Assembly (NCBI RefSeq): GCF_900101745.1
Contig: NZ_FNAD01000005.1
Location: 186,001 to 250,000, forward strand
From: Glycomyces harbinensis
GTDB taxonomy: Bacteria; Actinomycetota; Actinomycetes; Mycobacteriales; Micromonosporaceae
DNA: 64,000 nt
Direction: 5' to 3'
In this document: piece after piece, positions 54,074-62,070 of the stretch
Layout: each line of letters opens with the position of its first letter
Position numbering within the stretch: position 1 is the first letter of the stretch
The notes under the pieces: model-generated
The model's input: only the letters and a program-made list of their open reading frames with translations
The model's database searches: none
What the model was told of the DNA's origin: nothing
Translations under genes and position numbers: made by a program

Positions 54074-54696
54074 GGCTCTCGCTCACCGAGTTCGTCAGCC
54101 TCGACGGCGTCAGCCAGGGCCCCGGTTCGCCGGAGGAGGACACCAGCGACGGCTTCACCCGCGGCGGCTGGCTCGTGCCGTACATGGACGAGCACTTCAT
54201 CCGCCGCGCCTCCGAGTGGCTCGGCCTGGCCGACGGCCTGCTGCTCGGCAGGCGCACCTACGAGGCGTTCGCCCGCGACTGGCCGCAGATCACCGACCCG
54301 GACGACCCGTTCACCGAGCGGATGAACGCGCTGCCGAAGTACGTCGTCACCGGCACGCTCGAGCAGGGCGACTGGCATCCGACCACCGTCCTGCGCGGCG
54401 ACCCGGTCCGGACCGTGGGGGAGCTCAAGGCGCGGCCGGGCCGCGAACTGCAGATCCACGGCAGCGCCCGGCTGGGGAACGCGCTGCTAGCCGCGGGCCT
54501 GGTCGACGCGCTCCGCCTCGTGGTCGCGCCGACCGTGGTCGGCACGGGAAGGCGCCTGCTCGAACACCCCGGGAGCCCCGTGGGTCTGCGCCTGACCGGT
54601 CACGAGGCGACGCCGAAGGGCCTGCTGCTCCTGGAGTTCGAACGCACCGGAGCGGCGCCGGTCGCGACCTATCAGGGCGTCGGCGACTTCGTCTGA
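54070..54696 (+). CDS. Dihydrofolate-reductase-like (RibD C-terminal domain) protein 2
   Basis: 208 aa. ATG overlaps the AHSA1 stop. TEFVSLDGVSQGPGSPEEDTSDGFTRGGWLVPYMDEHF, GLLLGRRTYEAFARDWPQI, LPKYVVTGTLEQ, LQIHGSARLGNALLAAGLVDALRLVVAPTVVGTGRRLL. It is a paralog of the protein at 26211, in an ArsR-AHSA1-RibD-like operon. The enzyme role is unknown. Confidence 0.9.
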   Translation: MRLSLTEFVSLDGVSQGPGSPEEDTSDGFTRGGWLVPYMDEHFIRRASEWLGLADGLLLGRRTYEAFARDWPQITDPDDPFTERMNALPKYVVTGTLEQGDWHPTTVLRGDPVRTVGELKARPGRELQIHGSARLGNALLAAGLVDALRLVVAPTVVGTGRRLLEHPGSPVGLRLTGHEATPKGLLLLEFERTGAAPVATYQGVGDFV

Positions 54697-54916
54697 CCCG
54701 GACCCGGGCCGAAGGAGGGGGACTCGGGGCCGGTGATCCATCGCGGTGCTCACGGCGCGATCCGCCCCTTTGTCTCCAGTATCTAGCACAGCGTGCGCGA
54801 AGCAGTTCGGACCGGGTCGCCCCTATGGCCCGCAACGTGGTGCACAATAGCCGATCGAGACCTCACCACCTGCGGAAACAGTGGCCCCCGGGCCGCTGCT
54901 CGATCGGAGCGATGCC

Positions 54917-57091
54917 GTGCAACCCGCCACTTCCAGTGCGTTCCAACTGCCCGCGAATCTCTCCGCCAAAGCCGACCCGAAACTCATCGCCGACGACGAG
55001 CGCCACTTCGCCGCCATCGGCGCGAGCCTGGAGCAGTCGATCGGCGACCTCACCGGGCGGCTCGAGGCCGCCCGCAAGGCGCCCGGCGGCCAGGGCCAGG
55101 CCGCCATGGACCGGGACCAGGAGATCCACCGCCTGACCGCCCGCCTGCGCGCGCTGCGCCGCTTCGGCCTGGACCTGTGCCTCGGCCGCACCGTCAGCGC
55201 CGACGGCACCGAAACCGTCTACATCGGACGACTCGGCCTCACCGACGGCGACGGCCGCCGGCTGCTGCTGGACTGGCGCTCCCCCGCGGCCGAGCCGTTC
55301 TTCGGGGCGACCCACGCCGACCCGATGGGCCTGGCCAGCCGCCGCCGCTACCGCTGGACCCGGGGCCGGATCGCCGACTACTGGGAAGAGGTGTTCACCG
55401 CCGAAGGGCTGCAAGGCAACGCGGCCCTGGACGACCAGTCCGCGTTCATCGCCAGCCTCGGCGCCGACCGGTCCGAGCGGATGCGCGACGTCCTCGGCAC
55501 CATCCAGGCCGACCAGGACGCCGTCATCCGCGCCGGATCGCGCGGCGCGCTCGTCGTGGACGGCGGACCGGGCACCGGCAAGACCGTCGTCGCCCTCCAC
55601 CGCGCCGCCTACCTGCTCTACTCCGACCCGCGCGTCGGCCACCACCGCGGCGGCGTCCTCGTCGTCGGCCCCCACCAGCCCTACCTGGCGTACGTCGCCG
55701 ACGTCCTCCCCAGCCTGGGCGAGGAGGGCGTGCAGACCTGCACCGTCCGCGACCTCCTCCCCGAAGGCGCCGCGGCGGTCGAAGAGCCGGACCCCGAGGT
55801 CGCGCGCCTCAAGTCGACCGCCCGGATGGCGACGGCCATCGAACCCGCGATCGGGCTCTACGAGCGCCCGCCCAAGCAGGGCACGGACGTCGAGACGCAC
55901 TGGGGCGAAGTGAAGGTCACCGCCCGCGAGTGGGCCGACGCGTTCGCGGCGGTCGCCCACGGCACGCCCCACAACGAGGCGCGCGAGCAGATCTGGGAGG
56001 AGCTGGCCGCGATCATCCTCGACAAGCTCGACGAGGACGAGGTCTCCGAAGACCTGCTGCGCCGCTCGCTGCGGGCGAACCGGGAGTTCACCGCGACCCT
56101 CAACCGGTCGTGGCCGCTCATCGAGCCGAACGACCTCGTCGGCGACCTGTGGACCGTCCCCGACTACCTGCGGATGTGCGCGCCCTGGCTCACCGAGGCG
56201 GAGGTCGCCAAGCTCCAGCGCGCCGAGGCGCAGGCCTGGACCACCGCCGACCTGCCGCTCCTGGACGCCGCCGGGCAGCGGCTCGGCGACCCCGAGACCG
56301 GGCGGCGGATGCGGCGGGAGGCCGCCGAGGAGGCCTCCCAGCGGGAGGTCATCGACCGCGTCGTCGAAGACCTCCTCGAAGCCGAGTACGACAACGAGGG
56401 CGCGATGATCATGTTGCACGGCAACGACCTCCAGGCGGCCCTGATCAACGAGGACGCGATGCCCGCCATTGACCCCGACCTCCTCGCGGGCCCGTTCGCG
56501 CACGTCGTCGTGGACGAGGCGCAGGAGCTGACCGACGCCGAGTGGCAGATGCTGCTGCGCCGGTGCCCGTCCCGCAGCTTCACCGTCGTCGGCGACCGCG
56601 CCCAGGCCCGGCACGGCTTCACCGAGTCCTGGCGCGAGCGCCTGAAGCGCATCGGCCTCGAACGGATCGAGCTGGCCTCGCTGACCATCAACTACCGGAC
56701 GCCCGAGGAGGTCATGGCCGAGGCCGAGCAGGTCATCCGGGCCGCGCTCCCGGACGCCAACGTGCCGACCTCGATCCGCAGCAGCGGCGTGCCCGTCGAG
56801 CACGGGTCGACCGCGGACCTGGACGCGATCCTCGACGCCTGGCTGGCCGAGCACGCCGAGGGGACGGCCTGCGTCATCGGCACCGAGCCCGCCGCCGGAG
56901 CGTTCGAGGCCGCGTTCGACGCCGCGTCCCGGATCAGAAGGCTCACACCGGAGCTGTCGAAGGGGCTCGAGTTCGACCTGGTCGTCCTCATCGACCCCGA
57001 CGGGTTCGGCGACGGCGTCGAGGGCGCGGTCGACCGGTACGTGGCGATGACCCGGGCGACCCAGCGGCTGGTCGTCCTCACCGGCGGCTGA
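54917..57091 (+). CDS. helR: HelR/HelD-like RNA polymerase motor ATPase
   Basis: 724 aa from GTG 54917 with GGAG eight bases upstream; a longer in-frame start at 54881 lacks one. SF1/UvrD-like: N-terminal coiled coil (about 35-75), conserved LLLDWRSPAAEPFFGAT, Walker A GGPGTGKTVVALHRAAYLLY, Walker B VVVDEAQELTDAEWQML, motif III VVGDRAQAR, motif VI VAMTRATQRLVVLTGG. The N-terminal arm, the RSPAAEPFF motif and the lack of a UvrD 2B domain match HelR, the actinobacterial factor that removes rifampicin from, and recycles, RNA polymerase. No rifamycin-associated element is seen upstream. Confidence 0.88.
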   Translation: MQPATSSAFQLPANLSAKADPKLIADDERHFAAIGASLEQSIGDLTGRLEAARKAPGGQGQAAMDRDQEIHRLTARLRALRRFGLDLCLGRTVSADGTETVYIGRLGLTDGDGRRLLLDWRSPAAEPFFGATHADPMGLASRRRYRWTRGRIADYWEEVFTAEGLQGNAALDDQSAFIASLGADRSERMRDVLGTIQADQDAVIRAGSRGALVVDGGPGTGKTVVALHRAAYLLYSDPRVGHHRGGVLVVGPHQPYLAYVADVLPSLGEEGVQTCTVRDLLPEGAAAVEEPDPEVARLKSTARMATAIEPAIGLYERPPKQGTDVETHWGEVKVTAREWADAFAAVAHGTPHNEAREQIWEELAAIILDKLDEDEVSEDLLRRSLRANREFTATLNRSWPLIEPNDLVGDLWTVPDYLRMCAPWLTEAEVAKLQRAEAQAWTTADLPLLDAAGQRLGDPETGRRMRREAAEEASQREVIDRVVEDLLEAEYDNEGAMIMLHGNDLQAALINEDAMPAIDPDLLAGPFAHVVVDEAQELTDAEWQMLLRRCPSRSFTVVGDRAQARHGFTESWRERLKRIGLERIELASLTINYRTPEEVMAEAEQVIRAALPDANVPTSIRSSGVPVEHGSTADLDAILDAWLAEHAEGTACVIGTEPAAGAFEAAFDAASRIRRLTPELSKGLEFDLVVLIDPDGFGDGVEGAVDRYVAMTRATQRLVVLTGG

Positions 57092-57101
57092 CCGGACGCG
57101 G

Positions 57102-57124
57102 GCGGCCGCCTTCCCGGCGGCCGC
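57102..57124. terminator. Hairpin between helR and the FMN reductase gene
   Basis: A 9-bp perfect stem (GCGGCCGCC with GGCGGCCGC) has a TTCCC loop, between the two convergent stop codons. Confidence 0.6.
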
Positions 57125-57733
57125 TCACGCCCGGGCCGCCAGGGCCGCCCGCGCGGCCGGGTAGCGGGTGACGGCCTCGACCACGGTGAGGTAGCCGTCG
57201 AGCACCGCGTCGAGGCGGGCGCCGTCGCCCGGGTCGGCGAGGCCGCCGGACGCGTCGAACGCCTTGTCCGCCTTGGCGAGGCTGAACATCGTAGGGTGCA
57301 GGCGCATGCCGATCCCCTCGAGGGGGACGCGCAGGGCGAGCAGGCCGCGGTGCCCGCCGACCGGTCCGGGGGAGGCGGACATGAGCAGGCCGTCGACCCC
57401 GGCGGTGGGCCAGGGCTTGATCCGCGAGACCCAGTCGAAGAGGTTCTTGAGGGAGCCGGGCATCGAGTAGTTGTACTCCGGGGAGACGATCACGAGGCCG
57501 TCGTGGTCGCGCAGCCGCTCGGCGAGCCGCACCGCGCCCTCCGGGACGCCTTCGCGCCCTTGCAGGTCGGCGTCGTAGAGCGGGACCGGGAAATCGCCGA
57601 GCCCGGTCAGGTCGGCCTCGGCGCCGGCCGCGGCGAGGCGCCGCACGACCGCCTCGGCGAGCGCGCGGTTGACCGATCCGGTCCGGGCGGAGGCGCACAG
57701 CACGAGGAGGCGCAGGGGTCGGGTCGCGGTCAT
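57125..57733 (-). CDS. NADPH-dependent FMN reductase-like protein
   Basis: 202 aa. Flavodoxin-like fold: LVLCASARTGSVNRALAEAVVRRL (FMN phosphate loop) and VIVSPEYNYSMPGSLKNLFDWVSRIKPW, the diagnostic SPEYN motif. NAD(P)H:quinone or azo/chromate-type reductase. It is divergent from a MarR regulator, with two inverted repeats between them. Confidence 0.92.
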   Translation of the reverse strand: MTATRPLRLLVLCASARTGSVNRALAEAVVRRLAAAGAEADLTGLGDFPVPLYDADLQGREGVPEGAVRLAERLRDHDGLVIVSPEYNYSMPGSLKNLFDWVSRIKPWPTAGVDGLLMSASPGPVGGHRGLLALRVPLEGIGMRLHPTMFSLAKADKAFDASGGLADPGDGARLDAVLDGYLTVVEAVTRYPAARAALAARA

Positions 57734-57751
57734 GTCGGCGCTCCAAAGGTA

Positions 57752-57799
57752 GTTGACGTGTCAACACCGAAGGTAGCGCGGGTTTGCTGACATGTCAAC
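57752..57799. promoter_or_regulatory. Two MarR operators
   Basis: GTTGAC-gt-GTCAAC at 57752-57765 (perfect arms) and GCTGAC-at-GTCAAC at 57786-57799 (5 of 6). Centre to centre is 34 bp. The second overlaps the MarR -35 (TTGCTG) with the TAGGCT -10 at 57807-57812; the first lies in the divergent FMN reductase promoter region. Confidence 0.8.
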
Positions 57800-57818
57800 T
57801 ACCGGTTAGGCTGGGCCC

Positions 57819-58274
57819 ATGCCCGAACCGCGATGGCTCACCGAGGAGGAGATGCGCGCCTGGCTGGGCTACCGGCGGATGCGCAACCTCATGGACCTCC
57901 AGATCAACCGCGACCTGGCCGCCGACGGCCTCTCCGAGCAGGACTACGACGTGCTGTCACAGCTCGCCGACCTCCCGGACGGGCGGATGCGCGTCTCGGA
58001 GCTCGGGACGCGGCTGCGCTGGTCGCGCAGCAGGCTGTCCCACCACCTCACCCGCATGGTGCAGCGCGGGCTCGTGGGGCGCGACGAGGTCCCCGGCGAC
58101 GCGCGCGGCGCCGTCGCGGCGCTCACCGACGCGGGCGGCGAGGCCATCCGCGCCGCCGCACCGGGGCACGTCGCCTCGGTGCGCGAACACCTCATCGATC
58201 TCTTGACGCCCCAAGAGATCCGCGTGCTGGGCGACATCGCCGAGAAGGTCCTGGAGCGCCTCGAGGCGACGTGA
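57819..58274 (+). CDS. MarR-family transcriptional repressor
   Basis: 151 aa. Leaderless: TAGGCT six bases before the ATG. Winged helix: [69 protein letters not shown] (MarR wing with DARG). One dimer site overlaps its own promoter and another that of the divergent FMN reductase gene. This suggests an oxidant- or phenolic-responsive repressor, but no sensing Cys is visible. Confidence 0.92.
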   Translation: MPEPRWLTEEEMRAWLGYRRMRNLMDLQINRDLAADGLSEQDYDVLSQLADLPDGRMRVSELGTRLRWSRSRLSHHLTRMVQRGLVGRDEVPGDARGAVAALTDAGGEAIRAAAPGHVASVREHLIDLLTPQEIRVLGDIAEKVLERLEAT

Positions 58275-58330
58275 GGGCGCAAAGCCCCGTTCGCGTTGCC
58301 GCACCCGCCGGGCTCTGCGATCATGGCCGT

Positions 58331-59752
58331 ATGACTGAGCGCGAAGTGGACCTGGTCGTGATCGGCGCCGGACCGGTGGGCGAGAACGCCGCCGACCGGG
58401 CCGTCCAAGCCGGACTGGAGACCGTGATCGTCGAAAGCGAACTCGTCGGCGGCGAATGCTCGTACTGGGCGTGCATGCCCTCGAAGGCGCTGCTGCGGTC
58501 ACCGCAGATCCTCAGCGCCGCAAAGGCGGTGGCCGGCGCGGCCGAGGCCGTGAAGGGCGAGCTCGACGTCGGCGCGGTCCTGAAGCGGCGCGACTCGTTC
58601 ACCAGCGAATGGTCCGACGCGGGCCAGGTGGGCTGGCTCGAGAGCGCGGGCATCGACCTCATCCGCGGGCACGGCCGCATCAGCGGCGAGCGCGAGGTCA
58701 CCGTGACCGCCGAGGACGGGACCACCACCGTGGTCCGCGCCCGGCACGCGGTCGTGGCCGCGACCGGCTCGGTCGCGAACACCCCCGACATCCCCGGGCT
58801 GCGGGACGCGAAGCCGTGGACGAGCCGCGAGGCCACCAGCGCGAAGACGATCCCCGAGAGCCTCGCGATCATCGGCGGCGGCGTCGTCGCCACCGAGATG
58901 GCGACCGCCTACCGGGCCTTCGGCGCCCAGGTGACCATGATCGTCAGGGGCGGGCTCCTCGGCGGCGTCGAACCGTTCGCCGCCGAACGGGTCGCGACCT
59001 CCCTTCGGGCGCAAGGCGTCACGATCCTCACCGAGACCGAGACCCTGCGCGTCGAACGCACGGGCGAGGGCGTCACCGTCGAGACGAGCGGCCCCACCGT
59101 GGACGCCGCCGAGGTGCTGGTGGCCGCCGGGCGCTCGCCCGCGACCGCCGACCTCGGGCTCGAGACGATCGGGCTCGAACCCGGCGCGAACCTCGAGGTC
59201 GACGACACGCTGCGCGTCGAGGGCTTCTCATGGCTCTACGCCGTGGGCGACGTCAACGGCCGGGCGCTGCTGACCCACCAGGGCAAGTACCAGGCGCGCG
59301 CGGCGGGCGACGTGATCGCCGCCCGCGCCGCGGGCGAGGCGGTGGACGACGCGCCGTGGGGCGCGCACGTGGCGACCGCCGACCACGCCGCCGTGCCGCA
59401 GGTCGTGTTCACCGACCCCGAGATCGCCGCGGTCGGACCCACCGCCGACCAGGCGCGCGACCAGGGCAAGAACATCCGCGTCGTGGACTACGACCTCGGC
59501 TCCGTCGCCGGGGCGAGCCTCTCGCGCGACGGCTACGCGGGCGCCGCGCGCATGATCGTGGACGAGGACCGCGGCGTGATGATCGGGGCGACCTTCGTCG
59601 GCCCCGACGTCGCCGAGCTCGTGCAGACCGCCACGACCGCGATCGTCGGCGAGGTCCCGATCGACCGCCTCTGGCACGCGGTCCCCGCCTACCCGACGGT
59701 GAGCGAGATCTGGCTGCGCCTCCTGGAGGCGTACGGGCGCCCCAAGGCCTGA
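58331..59752 (+). CDS. FAD-dependent pyridine-nucleotide disulfide oxidoreductase with altered base
   Basis: 473 aa. FAD motif [16 protein letters not shown], redox-active Cys43-SYWA-Cys48, NAD(P)H motif [19 protein letters not shown], and a second FAD motif [32 protein letters not shown]. In dihydrolipoamide/mycothione-type enzymes the C-terminal HPT(x)xE supplies the His-Glu dyad. Here the equivalent is Y454-P-T-V-S-E459, so the general-base His is Tyr. It is thus a member of the actinobacterial Lpd/mercuric-reductase-like subgroup of uncertain reaction. It ends at a 19-bp terminator stem. Confidence 0.88.
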   Translation: MTEREVDLVVIGAGPVGENAADRAVQAGLETVIVESELVGGECSYWACMPSKALLRSPQILSAAKAVAGAAEAVKGELDVGAVLKRRDSFTSEWSDAGQVGWLESAGIDLIRGHGRISGEREVTVTAEDGTTTVVRARHAVVAATGSVANTPDIPGLRDAKPWTSREATSAKTIPESLAIIGGGVVATEMATAYRAFGAQVTMIVRGGLLGGVEPFAAERVATSLRAQGVTILTETETLRVERTGEGVTVETSGPTVDAAEVLVAAGRSPATADLGLETIGLEPGANLEVDDTLRVEGFSWLYAVGDVNGRALLTHQGKYQARAAGDVIAARAAGEAVDDAPWGAHVATADHAAVPQVVFTDPEIAAVGPTADQARDQGKNIRVVDYDLGSVAGASLSRDGYAGAARMIVDEDRGVMIGATFVGPDVAELVQTATTAIVGEVPIDRLWHAVPAYPTVSEIWLRLLEAYGRPKA

Positions 59753-59766
59753 TCCGGACCGGACCG

Positions 59767-59806
59767 CGCGAAAGGCCGAGGCCCCTTGGGGCCTCGGCCT
59801 TTCGCG
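59767..59806. terminator. Very strong bidirectional terminator
   Basis: A 19-bp perfect stem begins CGCGAAAGGCC and ends GGCCTTTCGCG. There are only two central T between the arms, and it separates two convergent genes. Confidence 0.9.
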
Positions 59807-59815
59807 TCGAAGGCC

Positions 59816-60325
59816 TCAGCGCGATTCGAGGAGGCCGCGCGCGTAGGCGGCCTGGCCGGTGTGCTGCTGGTTGTCGTTGACGACGCTCACCAGGCGCACG
59901 CCGAGGGTCACCGGCGGGTCCCAGTGCTCGTCCACGACCCGGTCGAGGTCGTCGGCCGAGAGGGCGCCGACGTAGTCGAGCGTGGCGGCGTGGACCGCGT
60001 CGTAGTAGGCGCCCAGGTCGGCCGCGCTGACGCCGCTGACCTGCGAGACCTGCTCGCCGGTGTGCCCGTATCCGATGTCGCCGGTCGCGAGCGGCAGTCC
60101 GAACCGCTCCTGCCAGCCGCCCGCGGTCCAGGTCTGCTCGCGCCCGGCGACGCCCGCGACGTGGTCGTCCTGGACCCGCGCGATGTGCCACACGAGCCAC
60201 CCGATCGAATTCGCCGCCGGTCCCGGCCGCGCGTCGAGGCGCTCCTGCGAGAGGCCGTCCAGCACGGCGTGGACCTCCTCCCGCACGCGTCCGAACGCGT
60301 CCGCGAAGACTCCGCTGACGTCCAT
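59816..60325 (-). CDS. DinB-family (mycothiol transferase-like) protein
   Basis: 169 aa. ATG 60325 with GAGAGG seven bases upstream. Metal-binding His candidates: WHIARVQDDHVAGVAG and VVNDNQQHTGQAAYARGLL, in DinB-like positions. LSQERLDARPGPAANSIGWLVWH is the typical N-terminal part. The reaction is unknown; in Actinobacteria such proteins may use mycothiol. No PafBC box is seen at this gene. Confidence 0.9.
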   Translation of the reverse strand: MDVSGVFADAFGRVREEVHAVLDGLSQERLDARPGPAANSIGWLVWHIARVQDDHVAGVAGREQTWTAGGWQERFGLPLATGDIGYGHTGEQVSQVSGVSAADLGAYYDAVHAATLDYVGALSADDLDRVVDEHWDPPVTLGVRLVSVVNDNQQHTGQAAYARGLLESR

Positions 60326-60401
60326 GGAAACACCTCTCTGCCGGTCCTGCGCCGGTCCGGACGGCGCCCGGACGGGTCCATCCTCGCACCGGCCGCGGCG
60401 C

Positions 60402-60887
60402 TCAGCCGAGCGTCTCGGCGAGCAGGCGCGCCACGACGGCCGAGAGCGGCGCGTCCGTGTCGATCTCCAGGTCCGCGCCCGCGCGCAGCAGCGGCTCGAC
60501 CTCGGCCTGGTCCCGCAGCGCCCGCTCCAGTTCGCCGGGCGCCTTGCCGTAGTCGTTGCCGGTGCGGTCCAGGAGCCTGCGGCGCACCGTCTCCGGTGCG
60601 GCGCTGAGCAGCACGACACGGTCGAAGTCCGGGTAAAAGGCGCCCTGGTTGGGGACGCAGCCGGCCACGAACAGCGCGCCGTCGCGGTCGGCCTCCAGCA
60701 GCGCCCGCATCCGCCGCTCGTTCCACACCCAGTCGGGCCGGGCGACCGGGCCCGGCGGCTCGGCGTCCGGCGTCGGCGAGCAGTAGCCGTAGTCGGTGTC
60801 GACCGCCTCGTAGCCGCGGGCGGTCAGCTCGCCGAGGACGGTCGACTTCCCGACCCCTGACACACCCGTGATGAGCACTCGCCGCAT
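60402..60887 (-). CDS. Small P-loop nucleotide/sugar kinase-like ATPase
   Basis: 161 aa. Walker A ITGVSGVGKSTVLGEL at the N-terminus, then a substrate-like loop YEAVDTDYGY, a basic lid AAPETVRRRLLDRTGNDYGK, and the C-terminal ADLEIDTDAPLSAVVARLL. It resembles adenylate kinase/shikimate-kinase-like AAA_33 proteins. The substrate is unknown. It is leaderless, with TAGCCT six bases before the ATG. Confidence 0.88.
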   Translation of the reverse strand: MRRVLITGVSGVGKSTVLGELTARGYEAVDTDYGYCSPTPDAEPPGPVARPDWVWNERRMRALLEADRDGALFVAGCVPNQGAFYPDFDRVVLLSAAPETVRRRLLDRTGNDYGKAPGELERALRDQAEVEPLLRAGADLEIDTDAPLSAVVARLLAETLG

Positions 60888-61058
60888 ACCCGCAGGCTAT
60901 CGGCACCCAGGGTCCGGCCGCGGCGGGCCGGCGCGGAGAACGCCGCACCGGTTTCCGTGTCAGGGCTGCGTCAGGGGTGTGACAGGGCGAGGGTGGACCG
61001 TAGTCGCATGACAAGCCAGCGCGGCCCCGCTGCCGCGGCACACCAGAGGAGCGCCGCC

Positions 61059-61895
61059 ATGACCACCTTCGCCACGCCCGGTCCCATCGCCGCCACCGTG
61101 CAGGTCGCCGGCGCGCGGGTGCGGGTCAACGCGACCGATCGGGACGACACGGTGGTCACGGTCGAGCCCGTCGACCCCGCGAGCCGGTTCGACGTCAAGG
61201 TCGCCGAGAAGACCAAGGTCGCCTTCGCGGGCGGGCGGCTGTCGGTCAAGACCACCGCCTCGGGCCGGAAGGGCGCCTCGGTCGCCATCACGATCGACCT
61301 GCCCGCCCACTCGAGCCTGGTCGCGTACCTGGGGCACTCGACGGTGGACGCCGAGGGCTCGTTCGGCGAGTGCGAGCTGCACACCGCGTCGAGCACGGTC
61401 ACGTTGGAGGAGGTCGCCGCGCTGCAGGCGAACTTCGGCTCGGGCGAGCTGGCGGTCGGCCGCGTCGCCGGGCGCACGAGCATCGACGGGGGCCGGGTCG
61501 CCGTGCGGATAGGGGAGGCAGGGGGACCTGTGCGGCTGGCGAACTCGGGCGGGCGGGTCTGGATCGGCCGCGCCGCGGCGGACCTGGACCTCACCAGCGG
61601 CCACGGCGCCTTCGACGTCGACCGCGCCGATGCCGGCGTCAGCGTGCAGACCGGCGACGGCGCGATCCGGGTCGGCCGGATCACGCGGGGCCGCGCGAAG
61701 CTGTGGAACGGCTCGGGGGACATCGAGATAGGCATCGGCGAGGGAAGCGGTGCGCAGGTGCACGCGGAGAGCAAGAAGGGTTCGGTGCGCAACGACATTG
61801 CGGCGCAAGACGATTCGGAGCGTGTCGGCGAACAGGTCACAGTAGACGCCCGCACCCGGTTCGGCGACATCGTGATCCGCCGCACGGCGAACTGA
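61059..61895 (+). CDS. DUF4097 beta-helix-like protein
   Basis: 278 aa; ATG 61059 is chosen because GAGGAG lies eight bases upstream. It consists of repeated beta strands with the pattern VxLxxxxG: DAEGSFGECELHTASSTVTLEEVAALQANFGSGELAVGRVAGRTSIDGGRVAVRIGE and following. There is no signal peptide or membrane segment. DUF4097 proteins often accompany DUF1700 or regulator genes; none is directly adjacent here. The function is unknown. Confidence 0.88.
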   Translation: MTTFATPGPIAATVQVAGARVRVNATDRDDTVVTVEPVDPASRFDVKVAEKTKVAFAGGRLSVKTTASGRKGASVAITIDLPAHSSLVAYLGHSTVDAEGSFGECELHTASSTVTLEEVAALQANFGSGELAVGRVAGRTSIDGGRVAVRIGEAGGPVRLANSGGRVWIGRAAADLDLTSGHGAFDVDRADAGVSVQTGDGAIRVGRITRGRAKLWNGSGDIEIGIGEGSGAQVHAESKKGSVRNDIAAQDDSERVGEQVTVDARTRFGDIVIRRTAN

Positions 61896-62040
61896 CCGGC
61901 GGGGGCCCGGTCCGCAACGAGCACTGGCACGAGATTTGCTGCACCGCAACGGCTGTCAGGGACGATGGAACCCGTTCGGTGTTCACCGCAACACAAGCGG
62001 ACCGACAGACACCCGGATTCGCGACCGCGAGGTGGACGCC

Positions 62041-62063
62041 GCGCCCGGTGATCGGCCGGGCGC
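62041..62063 (-). terminator. Possible terminator of the AfsR-like gene
   Basis: GCGCCCGG pairs with CCGGGCGC across a 7-base loop, just past the stop codon on the minus strand. No T-run. Confidence 0.5.
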
Positions 62064-62070
62064 GTCGTGA

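Noticed and set aside
54697-54916. Rifamycin-associated element upstream of helR
   Set aside because: No inverted repeat matching my memory of the element is present.
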